Part shown: positions 1-9,129 of the stretch, piece after piece
Numbering within the stretch: the stretch's first letter is position 1
Layout of the letters: each line of letters begins with the position of its first letter
DNA from: Neobacillus kokaensis
Lineage (GTDB): Bacteria; Bacillota; Bacilli; Bacillales; Cytobacillaceae
Assembly: GCF_014656545.1 (NCBI RefSeq)
Contig: NZ_BNDS01000002.1
Location: 70,288-134,287, forward strand
Direction: 5' to 3'
Length of the DNA stretch: 64,000 nucleotides
Position numbers and translations under genes: made by a program
Notes under the pieces: generated by a model
The model's input: only the letters and a program-made list of their open reading frames with translations
Told to the model about the DNA's origin: nothing
Database searches by the model: none

Positions 1-406
1 TATATTTATTGGCATTGGCTTAAATTTTGGTTCCATCGAAAAAGTAATCTTCGAGTTTTACGAGCACTTCTTAGCAAAGTAAATCGACAAGGGAAAAAAA
101 CGTCTCGTAAGTAACGTCCTTAATACGTTTAGAACGGAAACGATTTATTGTACGAAAATCTGGAGTTTGGCTGCCAGATAGCCACATAAAATAAATTTTT
201 TCACGCAGTTGTTTTGCCATTTGGCGAGATGAATCAATACGATTGATATAGGAATAGAGGACCACTTTTAACATCATTTTGGGATGGTAGGGAGGACGGC
301 CTCCACCTGGATGAAGAGAGCTAAGGATGTTTGGATTCATCTTTTCAACAGCCAAGTCAACGATTCGGCAAAGATGGTGTTCGGGGATCAAGACTTCAAT
401 ATCCAT
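1..406 (-). pseudogene. IS1182-family transposase remnant, N-terminal part
   Basis: The readable frame matches the N-terminal region of IS1182-type transposases: an EVLIPEHHLCRIVDL-like opening, a GGGRPPYHPKMMLKV segment, and the RTINRFRS region. After 111 codons an in-frame TAA (71-73) interrupts it. The reading then resumes in the same frame with the family-typical sequence LVKLEDYFFDGTKI, is stopped again by TAA at 20-22, and continues ANANKY to the window edge. Two nonsense codons in one frame mean it is inactive. Family-like residues (EYTTTGQLVLP) can also be read upstream of the ATG at 406, but that extension has no start codon, so the 5' end is damaged too. Confidence 0.85.
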
Positions 407-440
407 AGGTAGAACTAATTGGCCGGTCGTGGTATATTCA

Positions 441-527
441 TGTACATAAGAAAATCATTCCTTTTAGTTAATGTGGTGTGGTAACTTCATTATACCAAAT
501 GGGATGATTTTCTTATTTTTTTGTACA
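441..527. repeat. Imperfect inverted repeat upstream of the transposase remnant
   Basis: The arm at 441-461 (TGTACATAAGAAAATCATTCC) and the arm at 501-527 are reverse-complementary apart from a mismatch and extra T residues. They sit just upstream of the broken transposase, so they may be its control hairpin or an insertion sequence end. That role is inferred from position only. Confidence 0.55.
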
Positions 528-553
528 AAGAATAATGACTTATTTTTTCCACT

Positions 554-579
554 CTGTTGATTGGAGCGGAAATCAACAG
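554..579. repeat. 26-bp mini-repeat, deletion derivative of the GC-rich repeat
   Basis: This imperfect palindrome is CTGTTGAT, then TGGAGCGGAA, then ATCAACAG. The identical 26 bp occur at 46147-46172. It equals the two outer ends of the 136-bp element at 45353-45488 joined at a 10-bp direct repeat (TGGAGCGGAA) that the long element carries near both ends. Confidence 0.8.
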
Positions 580-601
580 ACCAATTTTAGAGTACATAAA
601 C

Positions 602-654
602 AAAAGAGGGAATGTCCCTAAAAGTTATCTACTTTTGGGACACACCCTCTTTTT
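602..654 (-). terminator. Long hairpin terminator of yqfO
   Basis: On the minus strand the arms AAAGAGGG and CCCTCTTT enclose a second stem (GTCCCAAAAGT with ACTTTTAGGGAC), followed by Ts. It lies directly after the yqfO stop. The symmetry would also let it work on the plus strand. Confidence 0.75.
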
Positions 655-1768
655 ATATAAATTGAAACGGATTTGTCTCTGCTTCGGAAGGGAAAATTTC
701 TATTTCATACCCTGCATTCCTACACATATTCTGCAATGTTTTCGTTAACCCCTTCTTCATGACCTTTTCAACATTGTGGCCCGGGTCAACAATATTTAAG
801 CCTTGCATCATTGCGTCATGTGCAGTGTGATAATAAATATCACCTGTTACATACACATCTGCTCCCTTAATTTTAGCAGTGCTGAAATACTTGTTGCCGT
901 CTCCTCCTAACACCGCCACCTTTTTAATCTTTGCTGTTAAATCGCCAACAACACGGACTCTGTCTACCTCTAGGTCTGTTTTTACCTTCTCAGCAAACTC
1001 CGCTAAAGTCATTTCAGCAATTTTTCCAATTCTGCCTAGTCCTAAGACTTCTCCTTTATTATCTATAGGATAGATATCATAGGCTACCTCTTCGTACGGG
1101 TGGGCTTTGATCATTAAGGATAGTGTTTTTTTCAACAACGGTTCAGGCACAATTGTTTCAATCCGAACCTCATCCACTGCCTCCAGCTCTCCAGACTTCC
1201 CGATATAAGGGTTTGTTTCTTCCCCAGGCATAAACCTGCCTGTACCCTCTGCAGTGAACGAGCAATGGCTGTAACCGCCGATAAATCCAGCCCCTGCATC
1301 CCCTAGAACTTGTCGAATTTGATTAGCATGGCTGGCAGGTACAAAAACAACCAGTTTCTTAAGCTTTGTATCATATGTTGGCACCAATACTTCAGCACCT
1401 TCGAGCCCCAATGCTTCAGCCAGCCAATCGTTCACTCCGCCTTTAGCCACATCAAGATTTGTATGGGCAGCGTAAACCGCAATATCATGTTTTAACAATT
1501 TTTCAATCATCCGTCCCTGCGTCGTGTCCGTGACAATATTTTTTAACGGCCGGAAAATCGGCGGATGGTGGGCAATGATTAACTGAACATCTTTTTCAAT
1601 CGCTTCATCGATGACATTTTCAAGAACATCAAGTGCAATCATTACCCGCTCGATCTTCTTGTTTAAGCGTCCAATCTGCAGGCCGATTTTATCCCCTTCC
1701 ATTGCCAATCCTTTTGGTGCAAACTGTTCAAATAATTGAATGACTTCATGACCGTTAGGTATTTTCAA
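653..1768 (-). CDS. yqfO: Nif3-like dinuclear metal centre protein YqfO
   Basis: This 371-residue protein belongs to the NIF3/YqfO family, which forms hexameric rings with a dinuclear metal site. The biochemical role is not settled; links to GTP cyclohydrolase-like activity have been proposed. Metal-binding histidines are visible in AHHPPIF (about residues 66-72) and near the C-terminus in DPGHNVEKV. The middle (about 130-240) is the PII/CutA-like insert seen in the long Bacillus form. The start is TTG, preceded by GGGGAGG, and it overlaps the end of trmK by 14 bases, so the two are translationally coupled as in B. subtilis. Identity is secure; function is less so. Confidence 0.9.
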   Translation of the reverse strand: MKIPNGHEVIQLFEQFAPKGLAMEGDKIGLQIGRLNKKIERVMIALDVLENVIDEAIEKDVQLIIAHHPPIFRPLKNIVTDTTQGRMIEKLLKHDIAVYAAHTNLDVAKGGVNDWLAEALGLEGAEVLVPTYDTKLKKLVVFVPASHANQIRQVLGDAGAGFIGGYSHCSFTAEGTGRFMPGEETNPYIGKSGELEAVDEVRIETIVPEPLLKKTLSLMIKAHPYEEVAYDIYPIDNKGEVLGLGRIGKIAEMTLAEFAEKVKTDLEVDRVRVVGDLTAKIKKVAVLGGDGNKYFSTAKIKGADVYVTGDIYYHTAHDAMMQGLNIVDPGHNVEKVMKKGLTKTLQNMCRNAGYEIEIFPSEAETNPFQFI

Positions 1769-2489
1769 CTTTAAGAACCTCCCCTACTAATTGCATTTTA
1801 TGTATTAGTTCTTGCTTTTTTTCCATGGCATCAGTCGTCTCAGCCGCGTTTTCAAGCTGTTGATAAATACGCTCCCAGTTTTTCTTTTCATGGAGCCACT
1901 TTTTTTTAAAAACAGCATTTTGCTCTTTTACAAGATATGGGCCTAACAATAAACCAGCTTCAATATCAGAATCATACGGCATCAATGGCGATTCGCCTTT
2001 TTCACCGACTAACACCTCATAAATTTTTCCATCTTCTTCAAGGATCTCTTCTGCTGTCAGCATCCAGCCGTTATCCAAAAACCACTTTCGTATTGAAACA
2101 GCACTAATATTTGGTTGTAAAATCAGTCTTTTTACCGAGCCCAGCTTATCCTTACCGTTCTCTAAAATACTTGCGATTAAGGCTCCGCCCATTCCGGAAA
2201 TTGTTATACAGTCAACCTCTCCAGGCCGCACAACTTCAAGTCCGTCACCTAAACGGACAGAAATAGTTTCTGATAACCCTTCTGCCGAAACATTCCGTAC
2301 AGCAGATTGGAACGGGCCAGCTGCTACTTCCCCAGCAATAGCAAAAGCTATTCCTTTGTTTTTCGCCAGATAGCAGGGTAAATAGGCATGATCTGAACCG
2401 ATATCCGCAACTTTTGCATTTTTTGGGACATATTGTGCTACTTTCGCCAGCCTGGCTGATAATTTATCAGTATTCAAGAAATACACCAC
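1755..2489 (-). CDS. trmK: tRNA (adenine(22)-N(1))-methyltransferase TrmK
   Basis: This protein methylates N1 of A22 in bacterial tRNAs with S-adenosylmethionine. The Rossmann methyltransferase signature VADIGSDHAYLPCYLA is near residue 30, with GMGGALIASILE near 105 and LILQPN near 125, all typical of TrmK (YqfN). The frame opens with GTG at 2489, but a TTG at 2477 (reading LNTDKLSARL) fits the B. subtilis N-terminus and has an AGAGTGGTG ribosome binding site at good distance, so 240 residues is equally likely. It is followed by overlapping yqfO. Confidence 0.92.
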   Translation of the reverse strand: MVYFLNTDKLSARLAKVAQYVPKNAKVADIGSDHAYLPCYLAKNKGIAFAIAGEVAAGPFQSAVRNVSAEGLSETISVRLGDGLEVVRPGEVDCITISGMGGALIASILENGKDKLGSVKRLILQPNISAVSIRKWFLDNGWMLTAEEILEEDGKIYEVLVGEKGESPLMPYDSDIEAGLLLGPYLVKEQNAVFKKKWLHEKKNWERIYQQLENAAETTDAMEKKQELIHKMQLVGEVLKVENT

Positions 2490-2507
2490 TCTTTTTACTT
2501 CTATTAT

Positions 2508-2538
2508 AAAAAAGGTCCTTTACAGATGCAAAGGACCT
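2508..2538 (-). terminator. Terminator after cccA
   Basis: On the minus strand AGGTCCTTT and AAAGGACCT form the stem, with an eight-base loop and a run of Ts after it. It separates cccA from trmK. Confidence 0.75.
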
Positions 2539-2609
2539 CGGGTAGTAAAATATTTTTTACATGTAAAACTGAATAGAAACAGAGCACAAAGGCACTATTT
2601 AGCTTGATC

Positions 2610-2978
2610 TTATTTAAGTTTGGAAATCCAATCTGCCATTGCATCAGCTTGTTCTGGTTTTACAAGACCTGGCGGCATGTTTCCTTTACCATTTTGAATA
2701 ACATCTTTGATTTCGCCTTTTGAAACCTTGCTGCCAATTCCTTTTAATGCAGGACCTACTCCGCCTTGATATTGATCGCCATGACAACCAATACAAGTAG
2801 ATTTATAAATATCTTCTGGGTTTGTTGCAGCTACTTCTGTCTTTTCTGCACCCTTACCCTCACCTTGATCCTTTGCCATTTCTTTCATATCGCCAACACC
2901 TTTGAAGGACAAAATGAAGATTAGTCCAATTCCAAATACCATAACGAGAATGAAAGGAATAACCGGATTTCGTTTCAT
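2610..2978 (-). CDS. cccA: Cytochrome c-550, membrane-anchored
   Basis: This small c-type cytochrome is 122 residues long. A single uncleaved transmembrane helix (about residues 7-25) anchors it on the outer face of the membrane. A charged linker rich in Lys, Glu and Gly follows, then a haem domain with the covalent attachment motif CIGCH (62-66) and the likely axial methionine in NMPPGL (Met101). It carries electrons in the respiratory chain. Length, layout and position next to trmK match B. subtilis CccA. A clear ribosome binding site (GGGAGG) precedes the ATG. Confidence 0.92.
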   Translation of the reverse strand: MKRNPVIPFILVMVFGIGLIFILSFKGVGDMKEMAKDQGEGKGAEKTEVAATNPEDIYKSTCIGCHGDQYQGGVGPALKGIGSKVSKGEIKDVIQNGKGNMPPGLVKPEQADAMADWISKLK

Positions 2979-3101
2979 GATAAAACCTCCCTTATGTACG
3001 TAAACATGTTATTTAAATAAAAATCATCCCACAAACAACTTCTATTTTACTTGAAAATCAACAGAAGGAAAAGCCCTAAACTTATTTTATTACGATAATC
3101 T

Positions 3102-3144
3102 TTTAAAAAAGATAAAAGAGACTAAATTACTTAAGTTTAGTCTC
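3102..3144 (-). terminator. Terminator after the acyl-CoA dehydrogenase gene
   Basis: GAGACTAAA and TTTAGTCTC form a nine-pair stem (3118-3126 with 3136-3144). On the minus strand a T-rich run follows. Confidence 0.75.
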
Positions 3145-3170
3145 CTCTTATCTTCCCCATTTTCAATTTT

Positions 3171-4316
3171 TTAACAACCTATTAAACGTGAAATCACTAC
3201 TCTTTGTACTTCTGATGTCCCTTCTCCAATTTCAAGCAGCTTGGCATCACGCATCATTCTCTCCACATGATAATCCTTCATATAGCCATTTCCTCCATGG
3301 ATTTGTACTGCCTGACTCGTAACCTCCATACAAATTTCAGAGGCATATAGTTTACACATGGCCGCTTCCTTAGAAAAAACCCTTCCTTGATCTTTTAACC
3401 AAGCCGCTTTATAAACCATATTCCGTGCTAATTCTATTTTCATCGCCATATCCGCGAGCTTAAATTGAATCGACTGAAAAGATGAAATAGATCTTCCAAA
3501 CTGTTTTCGCTCTTTAGCATAGATAAGAGCCTTCTCATAAGCTCCCTGAGCAATCCCTACAGCCATTGCACCGATTCCAATACGACCGCCGTCAAGAGTT
3601 ATTAAAAATTGTTTAAACCCCTCCCCTGCCTTTCCTAAAAGGTTTCCGAGCGGCACTTTCACATCCTCTAATACCAGCTCTGTTGTATTAGAGGAATGCA
3701 GCCCCATTTTTTCATAATTATCAAATATCGAAAAGCCCATTGCATTAGTTGGAACAATAATAGCGCTAATCTCTTTCTTCCCGTCCTTTTCCCCAGTTAT
3801 AGCTGTCAAAGCTAAATATTTAGCATAGCTGGCATTTGTAATAAAGCATTTATTCCCGTTAATGACGTATTCACCGTTTACTTCTTTAGCTGTTGTTTTT
3901 GTCCCACCGGCATCCGACCCGGCATTTGGTTCTGTCAGTCCGAATGCACCAAATGATTCACCGGTACAAATTGGGGTTAGATATTTCTGCTTTTGTTCTT
4001 CGGACCCAAACAAGTATAATGGTGCCCCGCCCAAAGAAATGTGGGCAGAATATGTAATCCCAGTTGAACCGCAGAATCGGCTTAATTCCTCTACTACAAT
4101 CGCAAAGCTAACCGTATCTGCACCGCCCCCGCCATATTCCTCCGGAAATGGAAGCCCCATCATCCCCATATCAGCTAATTTCTTAAAAATATCTAAAGGA
4201 AATTGTTTTGTTCTGTCACGCTCGATTGCACCGGGTGCCACCTCTTCCTCGGCAAATTCACGAATGGTCCGTTTGATCATTTCCTGTTCAGTCGTTAAAT
4301 CAAAATTCATTTCCAT
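3171..4316 (-). CDS. Acyl-CoA dehydrogenase
   Basis: This 381-residue flavoprotein should introduce the alpha-beta double bond in acyl-CoA thioesters, passing electrons to ETF. Family signatures are present: the mobile-loop region with FGLTEPNAGSDAGG near residue 125, CFITNASYA near 155, the QFGRSISSFQSIQFKLADMA stretch near 275, and the catalytic-base motif EGTSEVQR near residue 365. The chain length fits short/branched-chain or butyryl-CoA dehydrogenases (MmgC, AcdA types); the substrate cannot be told from the sequence. In B. subtilis nothing like it lies between cccA and sigA, so it is an insertion in an otherwise conserved order. Its own terminator follows. Confidence 0.88.
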   Translation of the reverse strand: MEMNFDLTTEQEMIKRTIREFAEEEVAPGAIERDRTKQFPLDIFKKLADMGMMGLPFPEEYGGGGADTVSFAIVVEELSRFCGSTGITYSAHISLGGAPLYLFGSEEQKQKYLTPICTGESFGAFGLTEPNAGSDAGGTKTTAKEVNGEYVINGNKCFITNASYAKYLALTAITGEKDGKKEISAIIVPTNAMGFSIFDNYEKMGLHSSNTTELVLEDVKVPLGNLLGKAGEGFKQFLITLDGGRIGIGAMAVGIAQGAYEKALIYAKERKQFGRSISSFQSIQFKLADMAMKIELARNMVYKAAWLKDQGRVFSKEAAMCKLYASEICMEVTSQAVQIHGGNGYMKDYHVERMMRDAKLLEIGEGTSEVQRVVISRLIGC

Positions 4317-4617
4317 CCTCCTCGAGCCTTTGTATACGCTTACATTTATATTATAAAAGGATTAGAATAAAATTCTCAACATTTAAAAATTTCTTAAAAC
4401 AAAACGCTATTTAAATATATTTATTTAAATTTAATAACACAATCATATGAAGCAACTAGCTTAAAAATTCCTTTATTTAAAAACCAAATTTCCAAAAAAA
4501 GTTTATTAGACCATTTGCAAAGTGAGAGACAATTCAGTAAAATAATTAAAAAGCAGGATAAAGAAACAAAAAAATAGTTTACTCCTTTATGGAATAAACT
4601 ATTTTGTAAAATCCGAT
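4317..4617. other. AT-rich spacer between sigA and the acyl-CoA dehydrogenase gene
   Basis: I see no coding frame here. It holds the sigA terminator at its sigA end and presumably the promoter of the acyl-CoA dehydrogenase gene, but no convincing -35/-10 pair stood out in the A/T-rich sequence. Confidence 0.5.
4568..4605 (-). terminator. Terminator of the dnaG-sigA operon
   Basis: AAATAGTTTA and TAAACTATTT form the stem about a dozen bases past the sigA stop, with a T-rich tail on the minus strand. Confidence 0.8.
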
Positions 4618-5748
4618 TTATTCTAAGAAATCCTTTAAGCGTTTGCTGCGGCTAGGATGACGCAGTTTCCGTAATGCTTTTGCTTCAATTTGACGAATTC
4701 GCTCGCGGGTTACACCAAACACCTTGCCGACTTCCTCTAAAGTTCGAGTCCGGCCGTCGTCAAGTCCAAAGCGCAGGCGAAGGACGTTTTCTTCACGGTC
4801 TGTTAACGTGTCAAGAACATCTTCAAGCTGCTCTTTTAATAATTCATAAGCAGCATGTTCAGAAGGTGATGTGGCATCTTGGTCTTCAATGAAATCTCCA
4901 AGGTGTGAGTCATCCTCTTCACCAATTGGTGTTTCTAATGATACAGGTTCTTGTGCAATTTTTAAGATTTCTCGAACCTTATCCGGAGTTAAATCCATAT
5001 CTTCGGCAATTTCTTCCGGTGTTGGTTCGCGCCCAAGGTCTTGAAGCAGCTGCCTTTGAACACGAATAAGTTTATTAATTGTTTCAACCATGTGCACTGG
5101 AATACGGATTGTTCGCGCCTGGTCTGCAATTGCACGGGTAATTGCTTGGCGAATCCACCAAGTAGCATACGTACTAAATTTGAAACCCTTTCGATAATCA
5201 AATTTCTCAACAGCTTTAATCAGACCCATATTTCCTTCTTGGATCAAGTCAAGAAATAGCATTCCTCGCCCTACATAACGTTTTGCGATACTTACGACAA
5301 GTCGGAGGTTTGCTTCAGCCAGACGACGCTTGGCTTCTTCATCCCCTTGTTCAATACGATGGGCCAAGTCGATTTCCTCTTCAGCAGAGAGCAGGTCAAC
5401 ACGGCCAATTTCTTTAAGGTACATACGAACAGGGTCGTTAATCTTAACCCCTGGTGGAACACTCAAATCGTTTAAATCAAACTCATCATCGTCTTCCTTG
5501 GATAAATCCTTAATACTCGGATCTTCCTCTTCACTATCGCCAACCAATTCGATTCCTTGGTCACCAAGAAACTCATAGAATTCATCCATTTGATGAGAAT
5601 CTAAATCAAAATGCCCCATTTTTTCAGCGATATCATCATAGGCAAGAACACCGACTTTCTTTCCTACCTCTGTTAATTGGTGTTTCACCTGTTCTAAGGT
5701 CAATTCATTTTCGACCTCCTGTGACCGTGCTGATTTTTCAGCAGCCAT
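4618..5748 (-). CDS. sigA: RNA polymerase primary sigma factor SigA (RpoD)
   Basis: This is the vegetative sigma factor, 376 residues. Region 1.2 ([20 protein letters not shown]), the -10 recognition and melting regions ([14 protein letters not shown]) and the region 4.2 helix-turn-helix ([20 protein letters not shown]) are all intact. I start it at the ATG at 5748 (MAAEKSARS) because GGAAGGAGGG precedes that codon at ideal distance; the frame is open ten codons further. It lies 40 bases after dnaG, the classic macromolecular-synthesis operon arrangement of Bacillus. Confidence 0.97.
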   Translation of the reverse strand: MAAEKSARSQEVENELTLEQVKHQLTEVGKKVGVLAYDDIAEKMGHFDLDSHQMDEFYEFLGDQGIELVGDSEEEDPSIKDLSKEDDDEFDLNDLSVPPGVKINDPVRMYLKEIGRVDLLSAEEEIDLAHRIEQGDEEAKRRLAEANLRLVVSIAKRYVGRGMLFLDLIQEGNMGLIKAVEKFDYRKGFKFSTYATWWIRQAITRAIADQARTIRIPVHMVETINKLIRVQRQLLQDLGREPTPEEIAEDMDLTPDKVREILKIAQEPVSLETPIGEEDDSHLGDFIEDQDATSPSEHAAYELLKEQLEDVLDTLTDREENVLRLRFGLDDGRTRTLEEVGKVFGVTRERIRQIEAKALRKLRHPSRSKRLKDFLE

Positions 5749-5787
5749 AGGAAACCCTCCTTCCAGAATCAAAAACAATAAATTAAT

Positions 5788-7596
5788 CTATAATGACTTA
5801 CGTAATTGAATAATCTCGTTTGCAATGCCTGCAGCCTTTAAAAAATCTTTTAGCCGCTCTGCCTCTTTTTGTTCTTCCTCTTTTTCCTTTATCTTTAACA
5901 ACTTTTTGTAATTCAACACCTGTTTGATATAATCTGATAATTCCTGATTGTTTAATTCATCATTAATCGATTGCATTTCAATATTTGCAACCATTCTTCT
6001 CAGATTTTCATCTTGTACATAGGTTAAAAATGCTGCAGAATCAGGTTCCAAATGGTCTTCATAAAATTCGATTAGATATGTTAGTATTGCCTGATGTTCA
6101 TCAATATTAAACATATTCCCCGCGAGCAGCTCTTGGACTTTATAAGCTAAATCTCTGTCCTTTAGCATATGCGCTATCAAATATCGTTCTGCAGTATAAT
6201 ACGCAGGCTTTAATTCATTTGCTGGTTTTGCAATGATAACAGGCTTTTGATAATCCTCATTCTTCCCTTTCGATTTTCTTTTTTCAGCAAAATAAAACTC
6301 CTTTTGCTGCTGCTTAAGAGCATCTAGTGAAAGTGAAAATTCGGCTGCCAGCTGCCGCAAGTAATGATCTCTTTCGACTGCCATAGGTAATTTGCTTATT
6401 TCTTTAATTATTTCTTCGATATAGTTCAGCCTATCTCCTTCATTCTGAAGGTTTTTTCCTCTCCGAAAATAAAGAAATTTAAATCCCATCCACGTTAAGC
6501 TGGCATCAATTACTTCATGTCGGAATTTCTCCGGACCATATTTTTTAATGTACTCGTCTGGATCCATCCCATCAGGCATCATCGCTACTTTTAATTCAAA
6601 TCCCGCATCTTGCAAAAGATTTCCAGAACGATAAGCAGCTTGAACCCCAGCATTATCTGAATCATAGCAGATAACAATCGATTGAACGCTTTGACGTAAT
6701 AACGCAATATGTTCATCCGTTAAGGATGTACCCATTGTGGCTATGCCATTTTCTATACCGGCACGATCTGCTGCAATTACATCGGCAAAACCTTCAAATA
6801 ATACAGCATACTGTAATTTTTTTATACTGGACTTCGCTTGATGATAATTATATAAGATTTTACTTTTATTAAAGATTGCTGTTTCGGGACTGTTTAAATA
6901 TTTTGGGTCTTCACCCCCGAGTGATCTCCCTGAAAAAGCAATCGTACTCCCGTTACGGTCAAATATCGGAAACATAATTCGATCTCTAAAACGATCAAAA
7001 TACGTTCCATCTCTTTCGCGTTGAATAATTAGACCGGCTTTTTCCATCCATTCTGGGATAAAATTTCTCTTTGAAAGAAATTTCACGACAAAATCCCATG
7101 ATGCTAAGGAATAGCCAATTTGAAATTTATCAATCGATTCCTGACTAAAACCTCTCCCATATAGATACTCTAGAGCATGCTGACCTTCTTTTGTATTTAC
7201 CAGCAAATGGTGGTAAAATTTACGTAACAGCTCATGAGCATCTTTCATGGCTTGAAATTCTTTTGGAACTTTTTTCTCTTGTTGATGGATATTAATATCT
7301 ATATCGAGATCAATATTTACCTTTGCAGCTAATTTAATTGCTGCTTCTTGAAACGAAATTCCTTCTAGGTCCATTAAAAAAGAAAAAACATTTCCTCCAG
7401 CATGACAGCCAAAACAATGGAAAATCTGTTTATCAGGTGATACCGAAAAAGATGGGGTACTTTCTCCATGGAATGGGCATAAGCCGAAGTAATTTCGTCC
7501 CTGTTTTTTTAATTGCACATAATCACTGATTATTTCAACAATATCAACAGCGTGGCGAATTTCGTTTATTTTATCTTCGGCAATACGTTCAGCCAT
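5788..7596 (-). CDS. dnaG: DNA primase DnaG
   Basis: This primase makes the RNA primers for replication with the DnaB/DnaC helicase. The 602-residue protein has the N-terminal zinc finger (CPFHGESTPSFSVS near 40, then CFGC), the catalytic core, and the Toprim segment with LFEGFADVIAADRAGI and CYDSDNAG. The C-terminal helicase-binding region is present. It is preceded by a GGAG site. The yqxD gene that precedes dnaG in B. subtilis is here only a remnant. Confidence 0.97.
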   Translation of the reverse strand: MAERIAEDKINEIRHAVDIVEIISDYVQLKKQGRNYFGLCPFHGESTPSFSVSPDKQIFHCFGCHAGGNVFSFLMDLEGISFQEAAIKLAAKVNIDLDIDINIHQQEKKVPKEFQAMKDAHELLRKFYHHLLVNTKEGQHALEYLYGRGFSQESIDKFQIGYSLASWDFVVKFLSKRNFIPEWMEKAGLIIQRERDGTYFDRFRDRIMFPIFDRNGSTIAFSGRSLGGEDPKYLNSPETAIFNKSKILYNYHQAKSSIKKLQYAVLFEGFADVIAADRAGIENGIATMGTSLTDEHIALLRQSVQSIVICYDSDNAGVQAAYRSGNLLQDAGFELKVAMMPDGMDPDEYIKKYGPEKFRHEVIDASLTWMGFKFLYFRRGKNLQNEGDRLNYIEEIIKEISKLPMAVERDHYLRQLAAEFSLSLDALKQQQKEFYFAEKRKSKGKNEDYQKPVIIAKPANELKPAYYTAERYLIAHMLKDRDLAYKVQELLAGNMFNIDEHQAILTYLIEFYEDHLEPDSAAFLTYVQDENLRRMVANIEMQSINDELNNQELSDYIKQVLNYKKLLKIKEKEEEQKEAERLKDFLKAAGIANEIIQLRKSL

Positions 7597-8285
7597 GAAA
7601 AAACAACTCCAGTTTACTATAGGTATTCAACATGCACCGACTAATTTCCTTCAAAATTCGACAAATTTTTAATTATCATTCTATCTTTTAGAAATTTTGT
7701 TCAAGTTACCTTCCTAGAATCAACATATTTCCAGTTGGGATATGTATGCTCTTCTTTTAAAATGATGATCTTAGGAAGCAATAAATGAATCTGTGTGTTG
7801 AATGCAGAAACAATTTCGACAATTTCCGTTTTCAGCGGGCAAGAATCCGCATCAGTATAAATTGTCGGAACTCCGTTTATATTTTTATAAATTCTACATC
7901 ATTCCGCATATTCCTTCTTTAATGCCTTAATTTCTCTAAGAAACAATAATAGAACAGTTTTACAAAGAATTGCTTACACTAGACAGATCAACGCATTTGT
8001 TATCTCATCAAAATAGAAAAAAAATATGTCGAATTTTTTTGGAACAATAAGGACTAGTTCACTTGACATCTAACAGTAAATAGTTTATTCGTTCACATGC
8101 AAGTCTAAACCTAAAAGATTCATTTTTATCACAATTTTTTATTATAGTATATTTAATGTCATTTCGCCATAACTTTTTTCTTATTTTAAGTTAATAATTT
8201 TTTAAAAATAAATAGAATGTACTATTCATTTTGCAAGACTATGATCTTTCTCATAAAAAAGAACACATAATCAGAAGATTATGTG
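7597..8285. other. Long spacer between dnaG and yqfL
   Basis: This is a 689-base gap in a region otherwise packed with genes. It holds the yqxD remnant at 7701-7877 and the yqfL terminator at its right end. The remainder is A/T-rich and without a frame I can support; the dnaG promoter must lie here but I cannot place it. Confidence 0.6.
7701..7877 (-). pseudogene. yqxD: Remnant of yqxD (YaiI/YqxD family, UPF0178)
   Basis: Read on the minus strand, about 59 codons resemble the YqxD N-terminus: NGVPTIYTDADSCPLKTEI, then VEIVSAFNT, and near the end KEEHTYPNWKYVDS. The TIY(V/T)DAD(A/S)CP pattern is the family hallmark, and the NWxYVD segment follows in the right order. The frame has no start codon (a TGA lies just upstream) and stops at 7701-7703, where the remaining two thirds of the family domain should be. 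It lies between yqfL and dnaG, exactly where intact yqxD sits in B. subtilis. A decayed gene is the best reading. Confidence 0.65.
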
Positions 8286-8286
8286 T
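8253..8286 (-). terminator. Terminator of ccpN-yqfL
   Basis: ACACATAATC and GATTATGTGT form a ten-pair stem whose outer end overlaps the yqfL stop codon. On the minus strand a run of Ts follows. Confidence 0.8.
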
Positions 8287-9095
8287 CAGGCTCTCCCTTT
8301 ATAAATATAATTCAGAATCACATTTGCCGTTTCTTCAACTGCTTTATTTGTAACATCAATAATAGGACAATTGATTTTTCCGACAACCTGTTCAAAAAAG
8401 GTTAATTCCTCTTTAATCCGATCTATATTGGCATAGCTTGCTTGATCATTTAAGCCTAAAGAAATTAAACGTTCTCTTCTGATATGATTTAGTTTTTCAG
8501 GACTGATTTTTAGTCCAAAGCATCGTTCTTTTGGGACTTTATAAAGTTCTTCGGGCGGGTCAACCTCAGGAACAAGTGGAACGTTAGCAACCTTTATACG
8601 CTTATGTGCTAAATACTGGGATAAAGGGGTTTTGGACGTTCTCGACACACCTATTAAAACAATATCTGCTTTCAATATACCACGAGGATCCCTGCCATCA
8701 TCATATTTTACTGCAAATTCAATTGCTTCGATTTTTTTGAAATAATCCTCGTCGAGTTTTCTAACAAGTCCAGGTTCGAACAAAGGTGTTTTTCCAGAAA
8801 AGGCTTGAATCTCATCAATGATTGGACCAATGAGGTCGACAGCCAAAATCCCTTCTTTTTCTGCCTGCACCTTCATATAGGTGCGCATTTCCGGCTTCAC
8901 TAGTGTAAAAGCTACCATCCCTTTATCCAAGGCAGCAAGGGACAATACTTCCTCAATATGCTCCTTGTCTTCCACATAAGGAAAACGTTTAAGCGTCATT
9001 CCGGAGCCATTAAACTGGCTGATTGCGGCCTTTGTTACTAATTCTGCCGTTTCCCCTACTGAATCGGAAACGACATAAATAATTGGCGAGTTCAT
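8286..9095 (-). CDS. yqfL: PPDK-regulatory-type kinase/pyrophosphorylase YqfL
   Basis: This 269-residue DUF299 protein belongs to the bifunctional kinase/phosphotransferase family that controls pyruvate phosphate dikinase or PEP synthase in other organisms. The opening [13 protein letters not shown] and the P-loop-like [15 protein letters not shown] (about residues 148-162) are diagnostic. It follows ccpN with a 34-base gap. In B. subtilis YqfL modulates CcpN-dependent repression of gluconeogenic genes, and the conserved pairing supports the same role here. Confidence 0.92.
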   Translation of the reverse strand: MNSPIIYVVSDSVGETAELVTKAAISQFNGSGMTLKRFPYVEDKEHIEEVLSLAALDKGMVAFTLVKPEMRTYMKVQAEKEGILAVDLIGPIIDEIQAFSGKTPLFEPGLVRKLDEDYFKKIEAIEFAVKYDDGRDPRGILKADIVLIGVSRTSKTPLSQYLAHKRIKVANVPLVPEVDPPEELYKVPKERCFGLKISPEKLNHIRRERLISLGLNDQASYANIDRIKEELTFFEQVVGKINCPIIDVTNKAVEETANVILNYIYKGRA

Positions 9096-9129
9096 TCCTG
9101 TTCCTCATCTCCTCTGCAAGCCTACTCTT

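Noticed and set aside
557-748. Plus-strand frame of 63 codons at the left edge
   Set aside because: It runs through the mini-repeat, the yqfO terminator hairpin and the end of yqfO in antisense; there is no protein-like composition or good ribosome binding site.
3862-4356. Plus-strand frame of 164 codons opposite the acyl-CoA dehydrogenase
   Set aside because: It is the antisense shadow of a conserved gene; the Pro/Ser-rich translation follows from the codon use of the other strand.
8068-8096. TTGACA with a following TATTCG on the plus strand as a promoter
   Set aside because: The -10 is poor and there is no plus-strand gene or RNA that I can support downstream.
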